Positions 1 through 10,021 of a stretch of DNA of 37,801 nucleotides are shown one piece after another. A program made the translations under genes and the position numbers. The notes beneath the pieces were generated by a model. The model was not told the DNA's origin, did not search any database, and saw only the letters and a list, made by a program, of their open reading frames with translations. Origin of the DNA: Stephanodiscus triporus (taxonomy: Eukaryota > Bacillariophyta > Thalassiosirophyceae > Thalassiosirales > Thalassiosiraceae); assembly GCA_036939755.1 (NCBI GenBank), contig JALLAZ010000007.1:1-37801 (forward strand), read 5' to 3'. Every line of letters begins with the position of its first letter. Position 1 is the first letter of the stretch.

Positions 1-390
1 ACATAGCTTGATAAATCAGAGATTAAAAAGTCCACTTTGAGTGCAAACTGGACTGCTATTCTTCTTATTTATCTACTTAGTTATGTATAGTTCTTCCTTT
101 GACCTCTTTGTCTTGTATGACAGCGTATTCTATGCGTTGCATTCCAGGCGCAATGAGTTTTTCCCCGACAGGGAAAAAAATTAAATACAAGAAAAATTCC
201 GAACAGCCTCTAGTTACCTGAATTGAGGTTGTGCCTCCTGTCGCCACAACATTGGGTGCAGGACACAAAGGCAATGGAAAAGAAGGGGGAGTGGACAGCA
301 AACAAGACATGGATGGAAAATCATTGGGACAAGTGCGTTCTATTTTGGGAAGGGGGGAAGTTTTGATGTTCAATTCCTCTCTGTCCTTAA
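1..390. other. Non-coding left flank
   Basis: I see no supportable gene here. Short open frames exist on both strands, but none resembles a known family and none connects cleanly to the copia fragment that follows. It may be the decayed gag or 5' part of that element or unrelated flanking DNA. Confidence 0.4.
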
Positions 391-719
391 ATGAATACCC
401 CAAGTTTCTACTCCGCTTTGTCTTCCAAGACCTACCGCGCTTTCAAGGCTACCTTCAAAGCTTGCAAGGCAACGTTCTACCACCGCGAGCATGTTCATCA
501 CGCACCAGGCTTGAGGGAGCATACTCCTGAAGAGTTTGTTGCTGAAGAGAGTTTGCGCCTGCGGCATGGGAATTATCTTGATGCTGCAAAAGTGAGGGAG
601 GACGACGACACAGTTGCACCTCCAACAGGTTGGGAGACTTACCTCTCCCTTCCTAAGAGCCCTTTGAGCAGGCTCAACTCCAGGGACCACTCATCTTTGA
701 TCCAACCCCTTCAGAGATG

Positions 720-1728
720 GAGGAAGACAACTCCTCACTTGCCGCCGTCAGTGACCAAGCTGAGCTGATGCGATGGCACTACCGCCTCGGTCATGCTTCC
801 TTCTCTGCTCTCAGCAGATGGCCAAAAACGGAGAAATCCCTAAGAAACTGGCCAAGGTGCAGCCACCCATGCCTATTTGGCGTGATGACCAAGATCCCTT
901 GGCAGGGCAAAGAGTCGAAATCCTCGCAAAAGGTCTTCATCACAACCAAGTCGGGGGAGTGCATTTTGGTCAACCAAATGGCCTCAACGCAAGTCGGGTT
1001 TTATGCACAAATGACAAGCAATCTCACCAATCACTGATATAAAGGTGCCATCATCTTCGTTGATGACTACTCTTGCCTGCGTTTTGTACATTTGATGCAA
1101 GACTTTGGATCCAACAAAACAATTAAGTCCAAGCGTGTCTTCGAGCGATTTGTCGCCAACCACGGCATTAAAATTTTGCATTATCATTGCGTCAATGGCA
1201 GATTCAAGGACAACGCCTTCTGTCAGGCATGTGAAGAAGCAAGACTACAACTCACCTTCTGCGGCGCAAATGCCCATTTCCAAAATGGAATCACCAAGCA
1301 TGTGCGATCTTTTGGACAGTGTGTGCAAGCAATTGCTGCACGCGAGCACCTGCTGGCCAGCGGCAGTGCATCTGGCACTGTGGCCACATGCTCTGCGCAA
1401 TGCCACGTTCCTTTTCAATACCCTGCAGGTGCTAGAGGGAGGCGCATTGCAGCTGGAGCTATTCAGCTTAATTTGTGTTGGTGCTAGCATGAAAAGCATG
1501 CACACTTTTGGCTGTCCAGTGTTTGCTCTAAGCAACATGCTGGCAGCAGAAAATAGGACATTCAATCCCACATTGACGTTGGTCACCCAGAGCTCGCATT
1601 GGACTCAACTTGGGGCCGTCCCCAATGCACGCGCAAAACGTCTACCTGGTACTAAACCTACATACAGGTTTAGTTGCTCTGCAATATCTGACAACGTGAT
1701 GTGGCAGCAGTTGGCCAAGCTAGATCGC
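720..1728 (+). pseudogene. Copia GAG-pre-integrase and integrase remnant
   Basis: The text MRWHYRLGHASFSAL near 768-815 is the GAG-pre-integrase signature of copia elements. It is followed by a cysteine and tryptophan-rich stretch and then by integrase core motifs: FVDDYSCLRFVHLMQ near 1056-1100, HCVNGRFKDNAF near 1183-1220 and NAHFQNGI near 1268-1292. The integrase C-terminal part (WPAAVHLALWP, HTFGCPVFAL) follows at 1360-1540. The reading frame shifts several times, for example near 830, 1040 and 1300, and part of the region before WQQLAKLDR appears deleted. In a live element this enzyme would insert the cDNA copy into the genome. Upstream sequence from 391 (a PEEFVAEESLRLRHGNYLDA-like stretch) may be the preceding polyprotein but is not firmly recognised. 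Confidence 0.75.
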
Positions 1729-2940
1729 ACTGTAGTTGAAATCAAGATCATAGATTGGTTGGCCCTTAAACACGTGCAGCTGTAGTGACACCTTTGCTGG
1801 TACTGGCTTTGTCTTGGAATCTGTGAGTCCCACATCATTAATGATAGAATCAATATCAAAAAGAGCACGCTGGGTGAATTCATAGGATCCATCTTTAAGC
1901 TTCTTGATATTGACTCCAACATAGTCAGCTAGGTGACCCTGATCTTCAATGTTGAGTCCCAACTCTTGCATTTCCTTGATGATGGATTGAAGTTGTGCGT
2001 CATCGTTAACAATGAAGATACCACCATCATCAGCATAGACCATGAAGATGAGGTCATCGCAGAAGAATACACAGTCATCAATATGAGATGGTTTGAAGCC
2101 AATAGAACTCAGTTTCTCAATGAGGTAGAAGTTCCAAACGCAACCTGCTTCTGTCTGTGGATGTTCTTTAGTAGCTTGAGTACCATGTCTTTCGATTTTC
2201 CCATAGTAGTTTCAATACCTTGAGGAAGTTCCATGTAGATGTCTTCTTCAACAGGAGCTTGTCGATATGCCATAACAAAGTTGACTTGGCAAAGAGCCCA
2301 AAGGAAAAGTATCTCAAATATGATAATAAGTCTAATGGCAAACCATGTCACAACGGGTGCATATCTTCAAAGTAGTTCATGTAGGTTCAATCAGACCTTG
2401 TGACTCTTGACATCATTTGTTTGACCACATGGAAGGTATGATCTGAGTGAGCAATTCCCAATTCATGTTTTTGACGTGGCCGTTAATTTCCTTAACAACA
2501 GCAGTCACAAATTGCTTTGCATCCGGCTGTCTGAGCACCTGATTGAGATACAGGATGTCACCCATCATCTCTGCGTGGAACGCAATAGGGTTCCTCATGC
2601 GTTCTTGAAGTTCAAAGTGCGCATCGTGGAACAATTTGTCAGGAGTTTCTCCGATTGTGGACTTGTGAGCCATGTAGTGCATGTTCCTTGTGCCATAGAA
2701 ATCCCATTGTGACACAGAGTCGGCCATACATTGTGACATTGTACATACGCGTCCACGTTGCCTTGTACCGGCCATGACAGGAGTACTCAGAGTATCTCCC
2801 TCAGGCTGCAAAAGTTCTGTATCTTGTGATTCTCTGCTTGTGTTGCTGTGAGCATCCCAATTGATGTCAGTTTCCTCCAGTACAAAGTATGAATTCTCCA
2901 ATGTGATGTGTGAATCCTCCAAAGGAATATCCTAATCAGA
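1729..2940 (-). pseudogene. Copia reverse transcriptase remnant, inverted
   Basis: Read on the - strand from about 2922, the piece begins with the copia linker that precedes RT (GTRQRGRVCTMSQ, then WDFYGTRNMHYMA, then FVTAVVKEINGHVKNMNWEL). After a gap with frameshifts it gives TWFAIRLIIIFEILFLWAL and FVMAYRQAPVEEDIYMELP (about 2351-2220), which belong to the RVT_2 domain. The catalytic motif reads YADD near 2036-2025, where copia elements usually have YVDD. It ends with the post-RT text LADYVGVNIKKL and DLDFNYSAI near 1729. The part between the two RT blocks (about 2050-2110) is deleted or scrambled. It lies antisense to the integrase and RNase H pieces on either side. Confidence 0.75.
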
Positions 2941-2997
2941 CTGTGACAGGCCTAAATTTGGGCTATGCAGGATTGGCTAAGAAGCCTGGTGCAGTAC

Positions 2998-3255
2998 TTC
3001 ATATGGTCTGCAGTTGGGAAGCTCAACTACCTAGCTCAGACTACGCAACCTGACATCATGTACGCCATGCACCAAATTGCTAAGTACTTTTCTGACCCAA
3101 GAGAACCTCACGGGGAGGCCATTCTGTAACTAGTACGGTACTTGAAGAGGACACGTGACCTAGGAATTCGTTTCAAGCCTAATCCTGAGAAAGGATTCAA
3201 ATGCTATTGTGATGCAGATTTCTCCGGTAACTGGAACAAGCCATATCTGTCATGA
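2998..3255 (+). pseudogene. Copia RT/RNase H connection remnant
   Basis: The frame starting at 2998 reads SAVGKLNYLAQTTQPDIMYA, then HQIAKYFSDP, then one in-frame TAA near 3127, then LVRYLKRTRDLGIRFKPNP and YCDADFSGNWNK, the start of the copia RNase H domain with its first catalytic Asp. The text is cut off after about 3240, so the remaining RNase H catalytic residues and the 3' LTR are missing. Its first residues repeat the last ones of the inverted RT piece, as expected if this is the other side of an inversion breakpoint. Confidence 0.75.
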
Positions 3256-3360
3256 ACCTAATACAGGAAATGAGAGAGAAAGGATTCCAAGTAATGGATG
3301 TCATGGCGGTAGGTCCGGTGCAGCTAAAGTCGATAATTCCAGATTATTGATGTTAGCTGC

Positions 3361-3640
3361 CCATGTTATATCGAATATTCGGATATTCGATTTTACATGC
3401 CAATATTTGATTTTACATGGTACCAAAATCGAATATTGGGTATTTTTGAATATACATGGTTCCTGAACGTTCTATATTTGAATATACATGGCACGCACAC
3501 CATGTATATTCGATTTTACATGGCTCGTGAGTCCATGTAAAATCGAATATCCGGGTGACTTGGGTATCCCCGATTGCCATATATACATGGCCATAATAGA
3601 TAATACATGGCCATAATCGATAATACTCGCAACTGCAACG
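3361..3640. repeat. AT-rich cluster of palindromic TTCGATTTTACATGG units
   Basis: The words TATTCGATTTTACATGG and AATATACATGG recur in both orientations. Two inverted repeats are perfect: 11-bp arms at 3481-3491 and 3500-3510 with an 8-base loop, and 18-bp arms at 3506-3523 and 3533-3550 with a 9-base loop. The two hairpins share the bases 3506-3510. A short direct repeat around CATGGCCATAAT follows at about 3586-3630. It could be a nested MITE-like element or decayed satellite; nothing shows expression. Confidence 0.7.
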
Positions 3641-3672
3641 AGCTCCCAGAGAGCTCCCAGAGAGCTCCCAAA
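3640..3672. repeat. GAGCTCCCAGA direct repeat, three copies
   Basis: Three head-to-tail copies of an 11-base unit, the last diverged. Just downstream, the phrase CAACCTAAAATC with CCCCAATCTCCAAC occurs twice (about 3740-3825). These are small tandem duplications in non-coding DNA. Confidence 0.7.
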
Positions 3673-4316
3673 GGTCCCAGAGACTTCACATCCCCAATTT
3701 CCAACAAATCTATTGCATCCCCTGCCCCGGTGGAGGTGGCAACCTAAAATAGATTTTTTCAGCTCCAACTTCAAATCCCCAATCTCCAACAGGGGGCAAC
3801 CTAAAATCAAATCCCCAATCTCCAACCAAAGACTCAACCTCTATCGCATCCACTGCCTTGGTGGAGGCGGCAACAGCAGTGATGGCGACATCAACTGTGG
3901 CGGGCACAGACAGCAATCAACTAAAATGGCATCAGAAGAAATGGCAGCTGTAGCCAGTAGTAGTGATGGCAGCAGCGACAGGAACAATATTAACAATAAT
4001 CACAACAACAATGATGGCAGCAGTGGCAGGTAGTGGTGATGGCGGTGGCTGCAGCAGCAATGGTACTAACTGTACCAACAACAACAGTGGCAGATAGTGG
4101 TGATGGTGGTGGCTGCGGCAGCAATGGTAAGTGTACCAACAACAAGAATGTTGGTGACAGCAACATCAACAGGATGGCAGCAGGGGCCGCCATGATGACG
4201 ATGAAGCTGCAGCCAATGGCAGTGACAATGGCAGTGACAATGATGGCGGTGGTGGCGTTGGCTGAGGCGACATCAGTAGCAGCAACAATAGTGAGGGCAA
4301 AGGCAAACCCACACTA

Positions 4317-4342
4317 ACACCCCCACCCCCACCCCCACCCAC
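4317..4342. repeat. CCCCCA microsatellite
   Basis: About four copies of ACCCCC in tandem. The reverse complement is G-rich, with runs of five G, and could in principle form a quadruplex. Confidence 0.7.
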
Positions 4343-5391
4343 TCGTCACACTTTTGACTTTTGGGAGGCAGTTTGTTATTGCAGTAATTGAAGCCTTAGT
4401 ATCAACGCCAAACATCAAAGGCCATTGCTGTTCAGGAGGTTCAACGCCACCAAGATGAAGGGGTTGAGACTTTGACCTCTTGTTCTTGTCCTTGTAGATG
4501 CATTGGAGAATGTCTGTCTGTTGCTACTTGCTACTGCCACACCTCATTTTGTGTGCCCTGCTGGAGACAGAGTCTGCTGTCCATCCGCTACCACTTTTCA
4601 TCTTCAGTTTTCTCTGTGCATACCACATGAAGAAATTTAAAATTGCAGGAGTGAATTATAGGCACTAGGATGTGATGCCAGCACTATCTGCCCCACTTAG
4701 CCTACTCAACTTCTTGGCTATGTTGTGTCTCATGAGATGTAACAGACCATGTGAATTGGAGTTTGGAGGTCTCCATACCCACTCAACTATTGGCATCGGT
4801 TTTAGCTAGCTACTCTGACTGTTATTTTCCGATACAGGAATTTTTGAAAAGGAGGATTAAAACAATAGCTGGTGTATATAATGTGCACCAGTAGCAGTAG
4901 AGGTGTAGGGGTAAGGGGTAAGGGGTAAAGCTGTTAACAACTTCCCAAAAGATGTTTCTTCTTTGCGTGTGAATTTAGGTTTGACAATCCTGACATTGGT
5001 AAAATCTCCTCGCCCCTCCTCGTGTGGTGTCTGTGCTGGTGCCCAAGCCTACTAGGGAGGCAAGGCAATGAAGGGAGCAGATGATCCCGGTTTGGCTGTT
5101 GATGACAAAGGTTGCAAGTGCCTCTGTCTCTTGGTATGCCAATTCACCATCAGCCATGACATCATCCTTGATGCCTATGTTTCTTGCATATGCATTACGC
5201 TTCTCTCAGATCTGTTTAGATCGTAGAGATGCCTAGAATTATGCTAAGCACCAATCTGACAAAAATGCCTTATGTGAAAAAGACTTCATCTCTCATATAT
5301 TTTACTACATGGATTTCAACTACAATGCTTTGGGGGATTGGGAAAAATTTTCTCATTCGTCTTTATCTAAAAGGCCACTTACTGAGAGGCA

Positions 5392-8300
5392 TTATAATGC
5401 GAGGAGCTTACTCTGTTCCAATTCTTGCCTCAAGCTTATCAACTCATTTTGAAGTGATACATACTTATTTTGAAGTGATTCATTCTCATTTTGAAGCGAT
5501 TCGTTCTTACTTTGAAGCAACTCTTTCTCATTTTGAAGTGATAACACCTTGGCATTCAGGATCTCAATTTCAAGTGATTTAGCGACAAAATCTGGATTTG
5601 TTTCAGTGTCATTCTCTTCATCTGTTTCCAGCTCTTCGGCAATGTTATTTTCTTCGCTATTATTGACCAAAGCACTCGAAGAAGCATTAGCAGGCATCTT
5701 GGCGCTTTCAGTGGCACATACATCATCATCAGGCTTCATCTCCTTATCCTTAGAATACAAATCAAATGCAGCAGATTCGTCTCCGCCCACCTGTTCCAAA
5801 CATGCACAATATCGCATCATCTGTCGCTTGGAATTGAATTTATACAATTTTTGGGGCGAGAACCAATATGTATCAGATTTTGATTCATCATTCTTACGGT
5901 GCACGACGCGTTTCGTCCATCCATGAGGCATTCCCTTGGCGGACTGAACGACAACATCAGAAGATGCATTGGAAGCAACACAATCAGGCATTGGAACATC
6001 CTTGGTCATCAAATCATCCTCTTCATCAGAACTTGAGCAAATATCAATGACTTCTTGGACTGTTTCTGCCTCCTTTCCTCCATCACCTCTATGCCCGTTA
6101 GATTTCCTTCTTGTTTTCATCGATGGTCGCCCTCCTTTCAGTTGGTGGGGACTATGTGTGGCATTATCCGCGTCATCACTCTTCTCATTCTCAGTCTCAC
6201 TGTCGCCATTATTACCAGATTCCACAGACCACCATGCAGGACTTCGCCTTTGTCTGGTGGACGATCGTTCACCTCTCAATCGGGGAGGACTATCTTTGGC
6301 CTTGTCTATCGCGCGTTGACACTTCTTGGGTGGTAGAGGTTTCACCTTTTTGATTGGTCGCTTCTTCGAAGGACTAGGCTGATTCCTCTTGGAAGATACA
6401 AGTATCACCTTCGTGATTGTTCGCTTCTTTGAAAGAGAAGACTTCTTCTTGGCGGGAGAGTGTGCTGACTTTTGGGGGGGAGCAACCTTGCGACATTTAT
6501 TTTGAAGATCAGGCGGCGCCAAGCGAAACATTGTATCCTCTCCAATTTTATATCCTACTTGACAGGTACGATCAACAACAATACGGTTGTCCTTTGTAAT
6601 GTTGAAGAGAACTCCGTAGTCAGTCAATATCGAGTTGCGGCATGTTTTCAATTTATCGGGGATATCTGCCTCGGAGAACTCCGATATCTTCGCAGTCAAA
6701 ACTGTCTTACTATCACCAAACTTCTTCAGATGGTACTTGTAGTAAAATTTAACGACACCACTGACGACAGAGTAAAGATTCTGCTGATGCACGTGGCCAT
6801 TTGCGTGATGACCAAAAGCAACGCCTTGCTTTGTTGGATCTAAAGGCAAGTGTCCGCCGATGTCATCGATGATAACAGTCAATGCTTGACAAAAATCCGT
6901 TCCCCCAGCTGTTAACCCGAGCATGGTGCGTGCATCCTGTTCGTACTGGACCAATCGGCCCGAGGACTAACGAAATAGAGATGAGTGAAGAGAATTTGCA
7001 CGATACAGAAAAAAGAGGAACACACTTACTCGACTGTAGATATAAAGAGAGCACGCCTTGCTTGAACATATTCCTTGCTCAGAATTGAGAATCCTATATC
7101 GATCGAATCCAAGGAAGACTTGCAGCACGTACGAATCATTGGTGATTTCGCCGAAGTCCTCGTGCCAGGGAGTTTCAGATCGAACAGGGATTTCAATCTT
7201 AGTAAACTCTACCAGCCTTTCCGGCCAATACTTGAAGGCCAGTTCCTTCTTGCCAATGCAAAACTTGAATCTTTTGTCTGGGATGTGAAGGTATCGACGC
7301 GGGATTTCATGCTGAAGCTCCGCTATTATGCCGTTCACCGAGGCGTTCTGGCCCTGCGTGGTAGAAAACTTTGACGCGCCTTGATATACCACTCTATCGA
7401 TGATGACTTCAAAAACATACGAGTTGCCGCGAAACTTGGTGTTGATGTCATCGAAATGTTTGCTCAGACGCGCGACCCCCCTCGATAAGCTGGGCTCGCT
7501 AAGCTGGCTCACTTGTCCATAACATGAAATGCACGCTGCTACCTCTTTGTAATTCGGTTTAGAGAAGATATCCATCATTTGCTGTCCAACGGTCCTACCG
7601 CCATCTCCTTCATTGAACTCAAAGCAAGGTAGACTGCAGAGTTGGTTGATAGAATCAAGCGTGATAACCATCAGACGATTAAATATGATGAGATGCAATC
7701 AATGATCAATCTACAAAAATAAGATCGCATGCGAGTATGACTTACTAGCATCCGTCATCCCTCTGCAAGGCTTTCGCCAGGATGCCCAACTCGAACTTGT
7801 TTGACCCATTCTTCACGAGCACAAAGCTCAAATCGCTCAGCGCTGCACAGCTTTGCTTCAGCCCCACCCCATTTTCCCCTATCGAATCCGATCCCGAATC
7901 CTTGGACGAAATGAAGAGTTTCAACACGTCGGTCATGGGGGTGATCTTCTTCGGGGAGTTATTGCGAATGCACAACCCCGTGGTGCACGTTTGCTTCGGC
8001 AGCACATCGTAGAGGTCGCGATAGATTTCGATGTGACCCGCGAAGGAAGGATCGGACATCGCCTCGCCCGGTTGCATGGTGGCATCGACGGAGTTATCGA
8101 CAAGATCCAGCAACATCAGGAGGGTAGATTTGAAGTTGCGCGTCCAGAGACTCCACAGGCCTTTCCCGCCTGCGTATTAATTTTTTACGGAGCAAGATAT
8201 TCGTTTAAAGAGACGAGTTGTGCGTGCGAAGGTGGCATAACAATCCACGTAGCTCCTCACCGGTCGTTGCTGGCTTCAGGCCATCATCGCCATCGCTGTG

Positions 8301-8444
8301 GTTGTTGCAGTAGTCGCCGCCGTCGTCGTTGAAGGCAGCTCCTGCTGCTGGCTGCGATTCGCTCTCGCACTTAACCGGCGCCAAGGGTCGCGGCTGAGTC
8401 GGCTGAGCTACATCCTCGTCATCTTCGTTGTCGGATAGCGCCAT
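5392..8444 (-). CDS. MORC-like GHKL ATPase with MBD/TAM-like domain and coiled coil
   Basis: Four exons (8444-8261, 8169-7746, 7633-7030, 6966-5392) join in phase to 928 residues; all introns are GT-AG. Residues 1-61 are acidic and disordered. The GHKL ATPase starts near residue 62 (GGKGLWSLW), with an N-box LLDLVDNSVDA at 81-91 and the G2 glycine box IGENGVGLKQ in exon 2. The MORC-type S5 region follows in exons 3-4 (YIYSRSSGRL, DPTKQ). Next come a lysine-rich region (about 558-648), a likely SUMO-interacting motif VIDICSSSDEEDD (about 710-722), an MBD/TAM-like domain (about 750-808: HGWTKRVV, SDTYWFSP, KFNSK) and a heptad coiled coil (about 863-928). MORC proteins act as ATP-dependent clamps in chromatin compaction and silencing; that role is inferred here. 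The usual catalytic Glu of the N-box is Asp83, and the DDGxGM box reads IRNNSP. An alternative start at 8465 adds seven residues. Confidence 0.85.
5445..5549 (-). repeat. 21-bp coding minisatellite in the MORC-like gene
   Basis: Five units spaced exactly 21 bp (shared core TTTTGAAG on the + strand at 5447, 5468, 5489, 5510 and 5531). Read on the - strand they encode seven-residue units of the form LQNENES or LQNKYVS, so each DNA repeat is one coiled-coil heptad. Copy number could change coiled-coil length in single-heptad steps without breaking the frame. Confidence 0.85.
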
Positions 8445-8776
8445 GCCGATTTCTACCCTCACCATGATAATATATCTTCTAGGAGTACTACTCTCTATTC
8501 TACGTTGATGTACTTTTTTATGTCGTATTTTTTAGCAAGCACCCCCAGGTCCCAGAGGCTGTGTTGAGTGTTGAGTTAGTTGAGTGCGTGTGTGGAATGT
8601 AAGAGAGAAGAGGATTTTCGTCTGGATCATTTCGTTTTCGTCGCCTCGCTCAATATTATTATATTATATTATTTGTCGGCGGCACCCCCGCAATCCGAAT
8701 GGGCAGTCCTTGCTCTAGAGAGTTTATCGTACAACATTATTTCGCCTCAGTTATTGCAGATTAAGGTCAATTCAAA
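8445..8776. promoter_or_regulatory. Divergent promoter region, MORC-like / SF3A2
   Basis: 332 bp separate the two start codons, so both promoters and 5' UTRs lie here. The SF3A2 side has an AT-rich stretch (about 8655-8675) and the start context TTCAAAATGG. The extent is inferred from gene layout; no transcription start can be read directly. Confidence 0.5.
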
Positions 8777-9487
8777 ATGGTGGACCGCCAGAATCGCGTG
8801 GGGTCTAAATTCGGCGGGGGAGGGGTCTCCTCCGCGCAGCAGTCGGAACGAGAGCGCAAGGAACGCCTGCGCGAGTTGGCGCTAGAGACGATCGACCTCG
8901 CGAAGGATCCATACCTCATGCGGAATCACCTCGGAACGTACGAGTGCAAGCTGTGCCTGACCCTGCACACCAACGAGGCGAATTACCTCTCGCACACGCA
9001 GGGGAAGAAGCACCAGGGCGGCCTCGCCCGCCGCGCGGCGATGGAGGCGAAGCTCGCGAGGCAGAGGGGGGAAACGGACGTCATGATGCCGACTAGGTCG
9101 AACGCGATGGGGTGGGGGGGGACGTTGCACGCCGGGACGAGGGTCAGAATCGGCAGGCCCGGGTACGAGGTCAGCAAGTCGAGGGATCCCGTTACGAACG
9201 AGCGGTGCCTCACCTTCGAGTTGCACTACCCCGAGCTCGACGATCCTCGCAATCGACAGCCGCGGCATCGGTTCATGTCGGCGTACGAACAGCGCGTGGA
9301 GACGCCCCCCGACGGGAAATACCAGTACCTCCTCGTGGCGTGCGATCCGTACGAGACTGTGGGGTTCAAAATCCCGAACGAAAAAATCGACAGGGGGGAG
9401 GGGAAGTTCGTGACGAATTGGGACGTTCAGGCGAAGGTGTTCACGCTGACGCTGCATTTCTTGGATGGACAATCGACGAAAAAGTGA
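8777..9487 (+). CDS. SF3A2: Splicing factor 3A subunit 2 (SF3A2/SAP62/Prp11)
   Basis: Single exon, 236 residues. SF3A2 is a subunit of the SF3a complex in the U2 snRNP and helps bind U2 to the intron branch point. The N-terminus MVDRQNRVGSKFGGGG is the family signature. A matrin-type C2H2 zinc finger follows at about residues 54-80 (YECKLCLTLHTNEANYLSHT, then QGKKHQ). The conserved C-terminal SF3a core reads FELHYPEL, PRHRFMSAYEQ, YQYLLVACDPYETVGFKIP and WDVQAKVFTLTLHF. It ends soon after this core and lacks the long proline-rich heptad tail of the animal protein, like the short yeast Prp11. Codon use is GC-rich, as in the neighbours to the right. Its gene body converges on the GTPase gene at 10022. 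Confidence 0.97.
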   Translation: MVDRQNRVGSKFGGGGVSSAQQSERERKERLRELALETIDLAKDPYLMRNHLGTYECKLCLTLHTNEANYLSHTQGKKHQGGLARRAAMEAKLARQRGETDVMMPTRSNAMGWGGTLHAGTRVRIGRPGYEVSKSRDPVTNERCLTFELHYPELDDPRNRQPRHRFMSAYEQRVETPPDGKYQYLLVACDPYETVGFKIPNEKIDRGEGKFVTNWDVQAKVFTLTLHFLDGQSTKK

Positions 9488-10021
9488 TAGCGACAACGGC
9501 TTCGCTCGTTCCCCTCCCTGGCAGGCTGACGTTTCTCGGGATTATTCCGTTGGAGTATCTAGCTTGCATTTCATGCATTGTAGCAGCACTCGTAATAATC
9601 ACAACTCATTGACCAATCAATGGTTAAGTTAAACGAACACGACCTAGGAAGGGAGGAGGAAAGGGGGAGTTTTAATACATTCACGCAATCTCTTGCATTA
9701 TCACATAGCAGTGTCATCAATTGTTGCTACGCAAGAAGTTAACGCTTCGGGGGAAACTTTCATAATGACAAGATCGGTCAATCATCTCCTCGGCCTCTTT
9801 CACTAGGAAGGTTGGCGAATGTGAAGTGATTCCGCACATAGTTTGGCGGACTGCCGGGTGTGTTGATGGGCATTGTTCGCCTCCAATCGTAAATCGTATC
9901 CGAATAGAGTTGCTCTTTTTCGTCGTTGAACGGTTAAAAGGTTATGATGCATATCTTACTCTAAGTGTCAGAGCTATCATTCGTTTGTGCGGATAAACGG
10001 GGATGATTATCTTTAACGAGT
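9488..10021. other. Intergenic between convergent genes
   Basis: The 3' flanks of SF3A2 (+) and the NUG1/nucleostemin gene (-). Base composition falls towards AT from about 9600. I see no open frame, RNA gene or repeat that I can support. Polyadenylation signals must lie here, but diatom signals are too weak to call. Confidence 0.5.

Larger units (their letters stand above)
391..3255. mobile_element. Decayed Ty1/copia retrotransposon with inverted middle
   Basis: Three pol pieces lie end to end: a GAG-pre-integrase plus integrase part on the + strand (to about 1728), a linker plus reverse transcriptase part on the - strand (about 2940 down to 1729), and an RNase H-side part on the + strand (about 2998-3255). 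Copia order is integrase, then RT, then RNase H. Flipping the middle piece restores that order with one strand throughout. The integrase part stops in the usual post-integrase motif WQQLAKLDR, and the RT piece ends in DLDFNYSAI, where the RNase H piece continues with SAVGKLNYLAQ. All three have stops or frameshifts, so the element is dead. No LTRs were identified. Two independent insertions are the alternative, but the joining ends make one rearranged element more likely. Confidence 0.7.
3256..5391. other. Non-coding, repeat-rich stretch
   Basis: No convincing gene. From left to right it holds an AT-rich palindromic cluster (3361-3640), short direct repeats (3640-3850), a degenerate GGCAGCAG/AACAAC-rich region (about 3880-4300), a CCCCCA microsatellite (4317-4342) and ordinary-looking unique DNA to 5391. 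A 65-codon open frame on the - strand at about 4310-4510 shows no recognisable domain. The 3' end of the neighbouring MORC-like gene lies at 5392, so its 3' UTR and terminator probably occupy the last few hundred bases. Confidence 0.5.

Noticed and set aside
3713..4317. Ser/Gly/Asn-rich open frames at 3713-4033 and 4033-4317
   Set aside because: They follow degenerate GGCAGCAG/AACAAC repeats, with stops between repeat units and no conserved motif.
4908..4928. GGGGTAA triplicate resembling telomeric repeats
   Set aside because: Only three copies, and the unit differs from the TTAGGG type expected in diatoms.
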